Below, in pieces: positions 36,669-49,698 of a stretch of DNA of 64,000 nucleotides. The stretch lies in NCBI GenBank assembly GCA_033980235.1, contig CM067075.1, positions 9,764,608-9,828,607 on the forward strand. Reading direction: 5' to 3'. The stretch comes from Diadema setosum. Its lineage: Eukaryota; Echinodermata; Echinoidea; Diadematoida; Diadematidae. Position 1 is the first letter of the stretch, and each line of letters starts with the position of its first letter. The position numbers and the translations under genes were made by a program. The notes under the pieces were generated by a model. It saw only the letters and a list, made by a program, of their open reading frames with translations. It was not told the DNA's origin and ran no database searches.

Positions 36669-37258
36669 GACCCCGTTTACAGTGCGAGGCTCGGCCGCGG
36701 CTCGACCGCGCCGAGCCCACCTTCATTTCGGTGTAAACGCGCAAAAGGCCAAATGCGGGTCCAAAATTGGCCTCGCATTATGCCACGCTCTGGAGGTGGT
36801 CTCGGCCGCGGTCGAGCCGCGGTCGCGCCCGGCCTTTTTCGCAGTGTAAGCGCAAACTGGGCTAAATGCGCGGCCAATTTTAGTCTGGCTTCCAAACCCT
36901 CGCCTGTACTATTTCGCTATTCAGGATATTAACCACTTCAACGTCGAAAACTAGGATAGTTTAAGGTGGTTTTGTCCTGCAAAGGATTTTCTCCTTCGGC
37001 AAAGGCCTTTGCCCGAACGGCGACTTCGTCGCCACGGAATTCAGTTGGCAAAGGATCTGAAAACCAGACAATACCAAATTGCGTTTGTTTAAAAGTAGAG
37101 CGCCACTACGACAAAATATTGAAAGGTTTGAATCAAAAGCGCGGCCGAGCCCGGCAGTGTAAACGGACTAAATTTGCGGGGCTCGGCCTCGCAATTGAGG
37201 TTGGCCTTGGCCGCGGCTCGGCCGCGGCTCGGCCCAGCCCCGCACCGTAAACGGGGTC
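36669..37258. mobile_element. GC-rich fold-back element, 590 bp, unit 6
   Basis: Same ends as in unit 4 (GACCCCGTTTACAG, CGTAAACGGGGTC) at the same place in the unit, so it was inherited by unit duplication. Confidence 0.65.
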
Positions 37259-38846
37259 TAAGTTTATGCACTGTACGTACTCAAATAGTCCGTAAATCGA
37301 CTTTGTCGCACACGCACAGAATTTCCACTTAGTTTGTGTGACAGAAAAACAAATGTGATCTGAATAATGTAGGCCCAAAAAAGTTCAACTAAGTATCTCA
37401 TTATAACTTCAATGTGCTATATTACATTCTTTTCTTTGTCGATCACGGATGACCGACATCTGATGACCCCAAGCGTATCACCTAACTCGTCCTTAGTGTG
37501 ACGAGTTTCATATCTCGTTTTTTATTCTTCTTTCTTTCTGCCACATTTTGTGTCGTCAATATCTCAATAATGACATTACGGAATGACATGACATTTTCAG
37601 TCAACATGTCTCATGACAAAATCTAGCCACAATAAGGTTTTCATGACAGTAACATATCTATGACGTCATCTAGGCGCCATTTTGTGATTTTCGGACCTTG
37701 TCACGTGATCGATCATAACTTCATAACTAGATGTCATTTCTCTATCATTTTCGGTGGACATGAAGTTCAGGTCACGCTCTATCTTACTTTTTAACGCTAG
37801 TTACACAGGTCATCATTACGCGCGCGTAAGCGCGCGTCAAAATTTTAAAAGACTCAAAACGACTTCCCAATGGGAAATCTCGAAGTTTCAGACAATTTTA
37901 AGCGTTTCAAACATTTTCTCGCGTGCGCGTCCGTCCGCGCAATTTCGCGCGCAGAGCCCGTAAGCAACATGAAAATGCAATTTTTTTGACTGATTTGGAT
38001 TCCTTATACTTGGAGTAACAATATCCATTGATTTCCGATCGATTTCGACCTATAACAAAGGAATGCACTGGCGTCAAAGTTGAAATTCCGCGTGCGCGTC
38101 TTTCTGCAAATATAGTGAAAAAACATGTCTTTGTTTATTTCGCCATAGCTCTTTAAATCGTCCGTTGACCCTATATTTCTATTGCATATTACAAAAGTAT
38201 ATGAATTGTAAATAACATTCCAAGTATCAATATTGCCAGGAACACGCGATGACGTCATCATATCGTCATTTTAAATAAAAAAAAGTGGAATTGATTTTTT
38301 TCAGGTACTCTTTCAGACATTCATTTGCTCGTATCTCTGTTGTTTAAGCTCAATATTATCCCAAATTCACATATGTTGTACTTTGAACATTTGCCTCTCA
38401 AGTCCATGTGATGGTTTTGAAATATAATGACGTCATCATACTAGAAATTGTGATTAAAGGTAAAGACTCAAAATCAGACAAGTTTACGTGTTATGTCTAT
38501 GGGAGGTGATTTTTTTTTAAACCATGCATTGACTTGACAACGTTTAAGCACCTTTACCTCATCTGATTTTGCTCCATTTCCTCTGAAACATACGTATGTT
38601 GTAGCTGAGACAATAAGCTTTAGTAATCGTGCATTTTATGTTTTCAAATCTCCTCATTAGGTTGATAATTTTGTAGTTTAAAACTGAAAATGAGAATGCA
38701 ATCTGTACAGAACGATTCCCAATTTATCTTTGCAACTGTATATTGATCGAATCCACGCTGCCACTTGTGAGAAGTTGAATAGCGCCATCACAAGTCAACC
38801 AGTCACGACAGTATTATTATACATTTAAGTTTCGCACTCGGTCTTT

Positions 38847-38930
38847 AGGACAGCCGTGTGGCGTAATCGCTTAGCGCGCTGGGTGTTCATAATGCCATAC
38901 CGGAAGGAGAGAAGTTCGACTCCCGCAGGA
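38847..38930 (+). pseudogene. tRNA-like head, Met-like, unit 7
   Basis: Keeps the longer CTTAGCGCGCTGGG of unit 2; reads ATAATGCC in the anticodon arm. Confidence 0.45.
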
Positions 38931-39458
38931 TTTTTCCCGCTTTTTTCTTTTTTTTTTCGGCAATTCAGCTTTACTCCGATGTCATTTATCATATTATTTT
39001 ATTAAGTGTACGTAACCCGTGAACACGGCTGCTCTATTTCCCTTGTTTTGTATTGGAGTTTGGACATTGGGTTTGCTTCATTAATTTTGTCTCACTTAAT
39101 GTTGTAAATTGCCCCTTGTTACAGTGTCCCGCTTGCCACCTTTCGTTTGCTCTTTCCTTTTCTCTTCATTGGCTCTTGTTATATTGTAACAGGATAGGTA
39201 GGAACATGTACGTTTATATAACTTGCAGGAATGGGAGTTGAATTGATTAACTCTAGTCCAGGTGTATGGCGTCTCGCTCATCTCTTTGAAATTCCAGGTT
39301 GTTATTGTTTGACCCAATAACGAAGTTGTAGACAGGTTTTATGTTGCTATAGAGGTATATTGTGCCACATAAATGGAAGGCATCACTGTTTAGTAGTAGT
39401 AATGAACCTTTTCATGTTGTAAATGATATAAAGATATGAATTTCACATGCATCCAATC

Positions 39459-39537
39459 TTCGGGACAGCCGTGTGGCTTTATAGTCGCTTAACGCGCTCC
39501 ATGGTCATTATGCACTACCTTTGAGACCCGCAGGACG
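39459..39537 (+). pseudogene. tRNA-like head, second variant, B box deleted, unit 7
   Basis: A deletion joins CTACCTTTGAGACCCGC, removing the TGTTCGA part found in the other four copies. Confidence 0.45.
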
Positions 39538-40868
39538 CTATTATTTTTTTCTCTCTCTCTTTCTTTGTTTTTCGTTTGGCAGTTCAGCTTCATTCCGATG
39601 TCATTCCCCCACAACACACAGTCACTCAATCCCCCCCCCCTTTTTTTTTTGTCGCAGGCTGGAGGTTGGATTTGCTTCATTTATCATACGTGTAATGTTG
39701 TAAATTGCCCTTGGTATACAGTGCCCCGCTTGCCACCTTTTGTTTTCTCTTTCCTTTTCTCTACGTTTGTTCATGTTACACTGTACAAGACAGGTCGGAA
39801 AATAATTTACATAACTCAACTGGAGCAGGAATGGCAACTGAATAGATTAACTCTAGGCCAGGTGTATGGCGTCTCGCTCATCTCTTTGAAATTCCAGGTT
39901 GTTATTGTTTGACCCAAGAACGGAATTGTAGACAGGTTTTATGTTGCTATAGAGGTATCTTGTGCCACATGAGTAGAAGGCATCACTGTTTAGTAGTAGT
40001 AATGAACCTTTTCTTGTCCCTCCATGTCAATTATAGTGTGTTTAAAGGGGTTGTGTGTCTATCTGCTAAAGAAAAGGAAAAACTTATTTTCGTCATGGCT
40101 GTTTCTCTATACGTAGCCGTAGGTGATGAGTGTTGTTGGTATCTGAGCAGTGAACAACAGAGCATCAGGCTAAAATCCCCCTTAGTTATACGCGCTAAGC
40201 GTTCAATTTAATATATCTTTATTTATGTAGTCAATCACTGCTAATGGAGTTACAGAATTATGTTATGACACATTGCACTGAAAGTTTGTAAAGCAAAGTT
40301 TATGGACAAGGCAAGCAATTGTACATGAATAATACCATTGATTTCAGAGGGAAATTATGGTATACCTAAATGTAAGGGTATCATTGCTTTGGAATTGCTG
40401 AGACAATATCTTGGCACGAGGGCTTCCACTTCTAATAACTGATCCCTTTGAAGATGTGTCGGTCACGGGTGATCGTCATGATTCATCTTTCACGTAGAAG
40501 CTTCCGTTCCACACTCTTAGTTCGAGAAGACTTACCATCATACTTCAAATTGTGATTAAAGGTAAAGACTCAAAATCAGACAAGTTGACGTGTTATGTCT
40601 ATGGGAGGTGATTTTTTTTAACCATGCATTGACTTGACAACGTTTAAGCACCTTTATCTCAGCTGATTTTGCTCCATTTCCTCTGAAACTTATGTATGTG
40701 GTAGCTGAGACAATAAGCTGCAGTGATCATGCATTTTATTTTTTTCAAATCTCCTCGTCAGGTTGATAATTTTGCAGCTAAAAACTGAAAATGAGAATGG
40801 AATGTGGACCAAACGATTCCTGAATCATCTTTCACATATAAGCTTACGTTCCTCATATTTTCTCGTCA

Positions 40869-40953
40869 AGACGTACATGGCCGAGAGGATAAAGGCGACG
40901 TCACAAGAGACGTGAGGTTGCACACGTACGGGTTCGAACCCCATAAGAGCACG
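40869..40953 (+). pseudogene. Diverged tRNA-Leu-like sequence, unit 7
   Basis: GGCCGAGAGGATAAAGG with perfect GGGTTCGAACCCC; four bases shorter (ACGTACATGG) than units 4 and 6 before the A box. Confidence 0.6.
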
Positions 40954-41599
40954 AAACAAAATACGTATATCTTTTTTTTTTATGGAGTATTAACCTTCGT
41001 CCATGTAGAAAGCACGTTTTCATGTAAACGTACACACACACAGGCACACACACACACACACACACACACACAATATCCCTTTGTTTTGTGTTGGAGACCA
41101 CATTGCTTTGACTGGCAACTTGGACTTGAAATTACAAAGTGAAGATGACTCTTAAAAGACAGCATGGCCATGCTTGATTTTTTTTTTAACAATATGAAGA
41201 CCTATTGGTAAATATTCATTCACATATCCTTTCCAATCAACTTACTTGGACACGGTGACACCACACGAAATTTTCAATTGGTTGCATGACAGAAACAATT
41301 TCATCTGAATTATGTAGGACTGTATAAAGAATTTGACTTCACGAATATTTCTCAATATTACTTCAAGTCGCAACTTAACATTATTTTCGTTGTCGATCAC
41401 TGAAAATGAGAATGGAATCTGGTCGAAACGATTCCCGATTTATCTTTGCAACTGTATATTGATCGAATCCTCGCGGCCACTCGTGGGAAGTTGAATAGCG
41501 CTATCAGTCACTTTACGTATATCGCCAAAAAACTGAATATCAATGTAAATTTGTGTTGTGTATAGCATACATAGATAGATTTAAGTTTCGCACAGGATC

Positions 41600-41688
41600 T
41601 TCGGATCTTCCGTGTGGCAGAATCGCTTAGCACACTGCGTGTTTATAATGCCCGACCGGAAGGAGAGAAGTTAATCGAGTCCCGCAGG
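41600..41688 (+). pseudogene. tRNA-like head, third variant, unit 7
   Basis: CCGTGTGGCAGAATCGCTTAGC, closer to the Met-like head (ATCGC) than the other third-variant copies. Confidence 0.4.
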
Positions 41689-44085
41689 ACTTTTTCCTTT
41701 TATTTCTTTTTTCTTTTTTTTTCAGCAGTTCAGCTTCACACTGATGTCATGAACACAGCTACTCTATTTCCCTTGTTTTGTATTGGAGTTTGGAGGTTGG
41801 GTTTGCTTCATTAATTTTGTCACACGTAATGTTGTAAATTGCCCCTTGAAACAGTGCCCCGCTTGCCACCATTCGTTTTCTCTTTCCTTTTCTCTTCATT
41901 TGTTCTTGTTATACTGTAGCAGGATATTTAGGAACGTGTACGTTTACATAACTAACAGGAATGGGAACTGAATTAATTAACTCTAGTCCAGGTGCATGGC
42001 GTCTCGCTGATCTCTTTGGAATTCCAGGTTGTTATTGTTTGACCAAATAACGGAGTTAAAGACAGGCAGGGAAGGAAGTGACTTGATATTGCTTCATAAT
42101 GAGGAATTTTGGGCAACACCTTTCCAAGCGTAGTGATTATGACGGGGTTCTCTGTCGTTTATTTTCGTCATGGCTGTTTTACTAGTTTAGCCATAGGTGA
42201 CATATGTTGTTGGCATTTGGGAGAATAGAACAGATCAGTACCAAACTGGAATAGCCCTATAAGTAATGTGGTAAGCGTTCAATTTTTTTGCATTATCTTT
42301 CTTCTTCAAAGTCAGTCACTACTGATCGAAATACACAATAATATGACACGTTCCATTGGTAGTTTAGGAAAAGGGAGTTAATGCACGATGCAATGATAAA
42401 TGTGCTACCATTGATTTTAGAGACGTCGTTGTGGTGTGGTACTGGTGATGGTAAGGGAACCGTAGATTGCTTTTAAAGTAATGAGACAATCATTGGACCT
42501 TTGCATCAAGACCGTATTCCCATCTAGAATATAATGCATGTTCGTGCGGAGTTTTTTTTTTTTTTTAATCCTGACGTGGACATTTTCTTTTCCTTGTTTT
42601 TAATTTAAGAATGTTATATCTAAATTTGTTTCTTTCCCCTAACATTTTTTTTTTGTTGGATATAAAGTTGGACGTTCCGTGACCGAGTAAAAGAGCAGCG
42701 ATTTAGTTACAGTTTCAATGCATCTTGTTTACCATCTTCTCTGACATTAAATTGATTGTTTTTAAATTTGACATTGTCTGTCTATAAAGCAATTTGCCTG
42801 TTTATGCTCATAAAACACTGCTATAACAACTAATACATTTGCTTCACTTGTCACACGCAATGATGTGGATTGTAGTTGTGCATGCATTTTTTCTTTTGCC
42901 ACCTCTCGTTTTTCTCTCCCCTTTTCCCTCATTTTGGTTTTGTTATACTGCAGATGGGAATGATTACAATGACATAGCCCAACTTGAAGTAGGAATGAGA
43001 ACTGAATAAATTAACTCTAGGCCAGGTGTATATAGCGTCTCGCTCATCTCTTTGAAATTTCAGGTTGTCATTGTTCGATCAACGGAGTTGAAGACAGGCT
43101 TTATGTTGCTATAGAGGTATCTCGCTCCACATGAATGGAATGCATACGCTGTTTAGTATTAGTAATAAACTTTTTCATGTCCATCCCTGCCAATAAAAGT
43201 GTGTTTGATGGGGTTTTGTGTCATTGTGCCTATGAGAAAGCAAAGTTTTATTTTCGCCATGGCTGTTTCTCTATGCGTAGCCGTGGGTGATGGGTGTTGT
43301 TGGCATCTGGCCAGTAAAGAACAGAGTATTATGCTATAATACCCCCCTCCCCCGGTTAGGTTCTAAGCGTTCAATACGGTGATATATCTTTCTTCTTTAT
43401 TATGTCAATCACTGCTGATGGAATTACAGAATTATGTTATGACACGTTTCACTCAAAGCTTAAAAAACAAAGTATATGCACGATACAAGTAATGGTGCAT
43501 GAGTCCTATAGGCCATTGATTTTAGATGAGAAATTATGACATGCCTATAGTAGGATTGTCATTGATTAGGAATTAATGAAACGATTAAGCACACCTTCCA
43601 CTTCTAACTGTCCCCTATGAATGTGTGTCGATCATGTGAGATCGTCATAAATTATCATTCACGTATAAGCTTACGTTCGAAGTGTATTCTTAGTTGGAGG
43701 AGACCTATAGTTACATGGTTAAAGGCGATGTCTCTTTCGCAGGAGCCGTACGTTTGGCCCGTTTTTCTTTTGCCCTTTTCTCTTTAATTGAGATATCACT
43801 TTCGTCCAGGTATAAATCACATTCTCATGTAAACAGACTCACTTGCTCTATATCCCTTGTTTTGTATCGGAGGCTTCATTGGATTTACTGCTTGTAAATC
43901 TCACAGGCTTGTATATAGCTGTAAGAGCTCTTTGAACTGATCACTATGATAGCAAGATTAGAGGGAGTCATATTGGTTATGTAAATAATGGTCAAAGGTC
44001 ATATTTTAAAAGGCCACTGTTAAAGCCAGGATGGTTATAAACACTTAATTGTCATGTTTTATTTGTACGTGCCGAGGATCACTTA

Positions 44086-44668
44086 GGTCCCGTTTACAGT
44101 GCGAGGTTCGGCCGCGGCTCGGCCGCGCCGAGACCGCCTTCATTTCGGTGTAAACGCGCAAAAGGCCAAATGCGTTGCCAAAATGGCCTCGCATTAGGCC
44201 ACGCTTGTGGTCTCGGCCGCGGCTGAGCCGCGGTCGCGCCCGGCCTTTTTCTCAGTGTAAACGCAAACTGGGCTAAATGCGCGGCCAATTTTATTGTGGC
44301 TTCCAAACACTCGATTGTACTATTTCGCTATTCAGGATATTAACCACTTCAACGTCGAAAACTAGTATAGTTTAAGGTGGTTTTGTCCTGCAAAGGATTT
44401 TCTCCTTCGGCAAAGGCCTTTGCCCGAACGGCGACTTCGTCGCCACGGAATTCAGTTGCCAAAGGATCTGAAAACCAGACAATACCAAATTGCGTTTGTT
44501 TACAAGTAGAGCGCCACTACGACAAAATATTGAAAGGTTTGAATCAAAAGCGCGGCCGAGCCCGGCAGTGTAAATGGACTAAATTGCGGGGCTCGGCCGC
44601 GCAATTGAGGTTGGCCGCGGCCGCGGCTCGGCCGCGGCTCGGCCCAGCCCCGCACCGTAAACAGGGTC
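44086..44668. mobile_element. GC-rich fold-back element, 583 bp, unit 7
   Basis: Diverged copy: left end GGTCCCGTTTACAG, right end CGTAAACAGGGTC. The 5' flank CTTA and 3' flank TAAG are the best hint of a short insertion-site duplication. Confidence 0.6.
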
Positions 44669-46260
44669 TAAGTTTATCCACTGTACGTACTCAAAACGTC
44701 CGTAAATCGACTTAGTCGTACACGCACAGAATTTCCACATAGTTTGTGTGACAGAAAAACAAATGTGATCTGAATAATAAATGTAGGCCCCCCAAAAAGT
44801 TCAACTAAGTATCTCATTATAACTTCAAGATGCTATATTACATTCTTTTCTTTGTCGATCACGGATGACCGACATCTGATGACCCCAAGCGTATCACCTA
44901 ACTCGTCTTCAGTGTGACGAGTTTCATATCTCGTTTTTTATTCTTCTTTCTTTCTGCCACATTTTGTGTCGTCAATATCTCAAGAATGACATTACGAAAT
45001 AACATGACATTTTCAGTCAACATGTCTCATGACAAAATCTAGCCACAATAAGGTTTTCATGACAGTAACATATCTATGACGTCATCTAGGCGCCATTTTG
45101 TGATTTTCGGACTTTGTCACATGATCGATCATAACTTCATAACTAGATGTCATTTCTGTATCATTTTCGGTGGACATGAAGTTCAGGTCACGCTCTATCT
45201 TACTTCTTAACGCTAGTTACACAGGTCATCATTAGGCGCGTGTAAGCGCGCGTCAAAATTTTAAAAGGCTCAAAACGACTTCCCAATGGGAAATCTCGAA
45301 GTTTCAGACAATTTTAAGCGTTTCAAACATTTTCTCGCGTGCGCGTCCGTCCGCGCAATTTCGCGCGCAGAGCCCGTAAGCAACATGAAAATGCATTTTT
45401 TTTTGACTGATTTGGATTCCTTATACTTTGAGTAACAATATCCATTGATTTCCGATCGATTTCGACCTATAACAAAGGAATGCACTGGCGTCAAAGTTGA
45501 AATTCCGCGTGCGCGTCTTTCTGCAAATATAGTGAAAAAACATGTCTTTGTTTATTTCGCCATAGCTCTTTAAATCGTCCGTTGACCCTATATTTCTATT
45601 GCATATTACAAAAGTATATGAATTGGAAATAACATTCCAAGTATCAATATTGCCAGGAAAGCGCGATGACGTCATCATATCGTCATTTTAAATAAAAAAG
45701 TGGAATTATTTTTTTTGAGGTACTGTTTCAGACATTCATTTGCTCGTATCTCTGTTGTTTAAGCTCAATATTATCCCAAATTTAGATATGTTGTACTTTG
45801 AACATTTGCCTCTCAAGTCCATGTGATGGTTTTGAAATACGATGACGTCATCATACTAGAAATTGTGATTAAAGGTAAAGACTCAAATTCAGACAAGTTT
45901 ACGTGTTATGTCTATGGGAGGTGATTTTTTTTTAAACCATGCATTGACTTGACAACGTTTAAGCACCTTTACCTCATCTGATTTTGCTCCATTTCCTCTG
46001 AAACATACGTATGTTGTAGCTGAGACAATAAGCTTTAGTAATCGTGCATTTTACGTTTTAAAATCTCCTCATTAGGTTGATAATTTTGTAGTTTAAAACT
46101 GAAAATGAGAATGCAATCTGTACAGAACGATTCCCAATTTTTCTTTGCAACTGTATATTGATCGAATCCACGCTGCCACTTGTGAGAAGTTGAATAGCGC
46201 CATCACAAGTCAACTAGTCACGATAGTATTATTATATATTTAAGTTTCGCACTCAATCTT

Positions 46261-46343
46261 CAGGACAGCCGTGTGGCGTAATCGCTTAGCGCTGGGTGTT
46301 CATAAGGCCATACCGGAAGGAGAGAAGTTCGACTCCCGCAGGA
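46261..46343 (+). pseudogene. tRNA-like head, Met-like, unit 8
   Basis: CATAAGGCC replaces CATAACGCC in the anticodon arm, losing one stem pair. Confidence 0.45.
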
Positions 46344-46871
46344 CTTTTCTCGTTCCTTTTTTTTTCCTTTTTTTTCGGCAGGTCAGCTTTACTCCGATGT
46401 CATTTATCATATTATTTTATCAAGTGTACGTAACCCATGAACACGGCTGCTCTATTTCCCTTGTTTTGTATTGGAGTTTGGAGATTGGGTTTGCTTCATT
46501 AATTTTGTCACACTTAATGTTGTAAATTGCCCCTTGTTACAGTGTCCCGCTTGCCACCTTTCGTTTGCTCTTTCCTTTTCTCTTCATTGGTTATTGTTAT
46601 ACTGTAACAGGATAGGTAGGAACATGTACGTTTAGATAACTGGCAGGAATGGGAGCTGAATTGATTAACTCTAGTCCAGGTGTATGGCGTCTCGCTCATC
46701 TCTTTGAAATTCCAGGTTGTTATTGTTTGACCCAATAACGGAGACGTAGACAGGTTTTATGTTGCTATAGAGGTATCTTGTGCCACATGAATGGAAGGCA
46801 TCACTGTTTAGTAGTAGCAATGAACTTTTTCATGTTGTAAATGATATAAAGATATGAATTTCACATCCAAT

Positions 46872-46963
46872 CTTCGGGACAGCCGTGTGGCTTTATAGTC
46901 GCTTAGCGCGCTGCATGGTCATTATGCACTACCTTAGGACGAGATGTTCGAGACCCGCAGGAC
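46872..46963 (+). pseudogene. tRNA-like head, second variant, unit 8
   Basis: Same as units 4 and 6. Confidence 0.45.
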
Positions 46964-48295
46964 GCTATTATTTTTTTTTCTCTCTCTTTCTTTGTTTTTC
47001 TTTTGGCAGTTCAGCTTCATTCCAATGTCATTACCCCACGACACACAGTCACTCAAGTTCCTTTTTTTTTTTGTCGGAGGCTGGAGGTTGGATTTGCTTC
47101 ATTTATCATACGTAATGTTGTAAATTGCCTTTGGTATACAGTGCCCCGCTTGCCACCTTTCGTTTTCTCTTTCCTTTTCTCTACGTTTGTTCCTGTTACA
47201 CTGCACAAGACAGGTCGGGAAATAATTTACATAACTCAACTGGAGCAGGAATGGCAACTGAATAAATTAACTCTAGGCCAGGTGTATGGCGTCTAGCTCA
47301 TCTCTTTGAAATTCCAGATTGTTATTGTTTGACCCAATAACGAAATTGTAGACAGGTTTTATGTTGCTATAGAGGTATCTTGTGCCACATGAGTAGAAGG
47401 CATCACTGTTTAGTAGTAGTAATGAACTTTTTCATGTCCCTCCATGTCAGTTATAGGGGTTATAGGGGTTGTGTGTCTATCTGCCAAAGAAAAGGAAAAC
47501 TTATTTTCGTCATGGCTGTTTCTTTATACGTAGCCGTAGGTGATGAGTGTTGTTGGTATCTGAGCAGTGAATAACACAACATCAGGCTGAAATCCCCCTT
47601 ATATACTCGCTAAGCGTTCAATTGATATTTATCATCTTGATTTATGTAGTCAATCACTGCTAATGGATGGTTACAGAATTATGTTATGACACCTTTCACT
47701 GAAAGTTTGTAAAGCAAAGTTTGTGGACAAGGCAAGCAATTGTACATGAATAATACCATTGATTTCAGAGGGAAATTATAGTATACCTAAATTAATGTAA
47801 GGGTATCATTGCTTTGGAATTGCTGAGACAATATTATCTTGGCACGAGGGCTTCCACTTCTAATAACTGATCCCTTTGAAGATGTGTCAGTCACGGGTGA
47901 TCGTCATGATTCACCTTTCACGTAGAAGGTATACGTTCCACACTCTTAGTTCGAGAAGACTTACCATCATACTTCAAATTGTGATTAAAGGTAAAGACTC
48001 AAAATCAGACAAGTTGACGTGTTATGTCTATGGAAGGTGATTTTTTTTTTAACCATGCATTGACTTGACAACGTTTAAGCACCTTTAATTCAGCTGATTT
48101 TGCTCCATTTCCTCTGAAACGTAAGTATGTGGTAGCTCAGACAATAAGCTGCAGTAATCATGCATTTTATTTTTTCAAATCTCATCAGGTTGATAATTTT
48201 GCAGCTAAAAACTGAAAATGAGAATGGAATGTGGACAAAACGATTCCTGAATCATCTTTCACATATAAGCTTACGTTCCTCATATTTTCTCGTCA

Positions 48296-48380
48296 AGACG
48301 TACATGGCCGAGAGGATAAAGGCGACGTCACAAGAGACGTGAGGTTGCACACGTACGGGTTCGAACCCCATAAGAGCACG
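48296..48380 (+). pseudogene. Diverged tRNA-Leu-like sequence, unit 8
   Basis: Same short ACGTACATGG form as unit 7; B box perfect. A 45-bp CA tract follows near 48467. Confidence 0.6.
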
Positions 48381-48470
48381 AAACAAAATACTTATATCTT
48401 TTGCTTTTTTCCTTTTATGGAGTATTCACCTTCGTCCATGTAGAAATCACGTTTTCATGTAAACGTACAC

Positions 48471-48505
<35 letters not shown>

Positions 48506-48844
48506 CGCACACAATATCCCTTTGTTTTGTGTTTGAGACCACATAGCTTTGACAGGCAACTTGGACTTGAAATTACAAATGTTAAAGTGAAGATGACTCT
48601 TAAAAGACCGCATGGCCATGTTTGATTTTTTGTTGTTGTTTTTTTTTTTTTTTTGCAATATAAAGACCTATTGGTAAATATTCATTCACATATCCTTTCC
48701 AATCAACTTGCTTGGACACGCCGACACCAAACGAAATTTTCAATTAGTTGCATGACAGAAACAATTTCATCTGAATTATGTAGGACTGTATAAAGAATTG
48801 GACTTCACGAACATTTCTCAATATTACTTCAAGTCGCTACTTAA

Positions 48845-49397
48845 AGGTAGGGGATACCTTTTTACAAACCTCCCAAAATGCAGCAAAACATTAAATATGA
48901 ACCTCAGGGGACTTGTTTAGGCCACTGCTGAGAAATTTGGAAGTCAACAGTTATCTACAATTTGAATAATGCACAAAACTCAACTACTCAGTAGTTTTGT
49001 GTGTCAGCCACACTTAAGCCTTTTTGTTGCAGTCTTCTGTATCTTTTATCTATAAACACAAATCTAAAAGTATAAGAGCTGATGTAATAACATATAGAAT
49101 GTGTGGCAAGAATGTATATAGAAATGTTTGTAAGTTTTGATGAACTTTCTTCACAACATATACATGATGGACACACATGCAGTGCATGGGTCTGCAAAGG
49201 TAGCCTAGTAATGTACTGGAATTTACGGTGAGCCCCGAAAAAAATTCAATTCAAAATCTAACGGTCAATAAAAATGTACTAAATGTTACCTTCCACTTTC
49301 AATACTTTATGGGAGTTTCTAAAATGATACTCTCTTCAACATACCACTGTATTTATACAACTCTTCATTTAAGGCATGGAAATGGGATTCCCTACCT
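48845..49397. mobile_element. 553-bp MITE inserted in array unit 8, TTAA target site
   Basis: The ends AGGTAGGGGATACC and GGGATTCCCTACCT are inverted with 12 of 14 matches. TTAA lies directly outside each (48841-48844 and 49398-49401). Three sister units keep the unoccupied site: CAACTTAACATT in unit 7, CTACTTTACATT in units 4 and 6. The interior has no ORF above about 70 codons. The TTAA duplication fits a piggyBac-type mechanism. Confidence 0.85.
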
Positions 49398-49608
49398 TTA
49401 ACATTATTTTCGTTGTCGATCACTGAAAATGAGAATGGAATCTGGTTGAAACGATTCCCGATTTATCTTTGTAACTGTATATTGATCGAATCCACGCGGC
49501 CACTCGTGGGAAGTTGAATAGCGCTATCAGTCACTTGACGTATATAGCCAAAAAACTGAATATCAATGTATAGCATACATAGATATATTTAAGTTTCGCA
49601 CAAGATCT

Positions 49609-49698
49609 TCGGATCTTCCGTGTGGCAGATTTGCTTAGCACGCTGCGTGTTTATAATGCCCGACCGGAAGGAGAGAAGTTAATCGAGTCCCGCAGGAC
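49609..49698 (+). pseudogene. tRNA-like head, third variant, unit 8
   Basis: GTGTGGCAGATTTGCTTAGC; one change from unit 4. Confidence 0.4.

Larger units (their letters stand above)
30065..37519 (+). repeat. Array unit 6, long type (L)
   Basis: Very similar to unit 4 throughout. Heads at 31390, 32016, 33437 and 34192; GC-rich element at 36669. A run of about 30 T lies near 33765-33795. No palindrome at its start. Confidence 0.88.
37520..44935 (+). repeat. Array unit 7, long type (L)
   Basis: Heads at 38847, 39459, 40869 and 41600; GC-rich element at 44086. It carries more private differences than units 4, 6 and 8. It has an uninterrupted TTAA (CAACTTAACATT, about 41370) exactly where unit 8 holds a 553-bp insertion. 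Confidence 0.87.
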
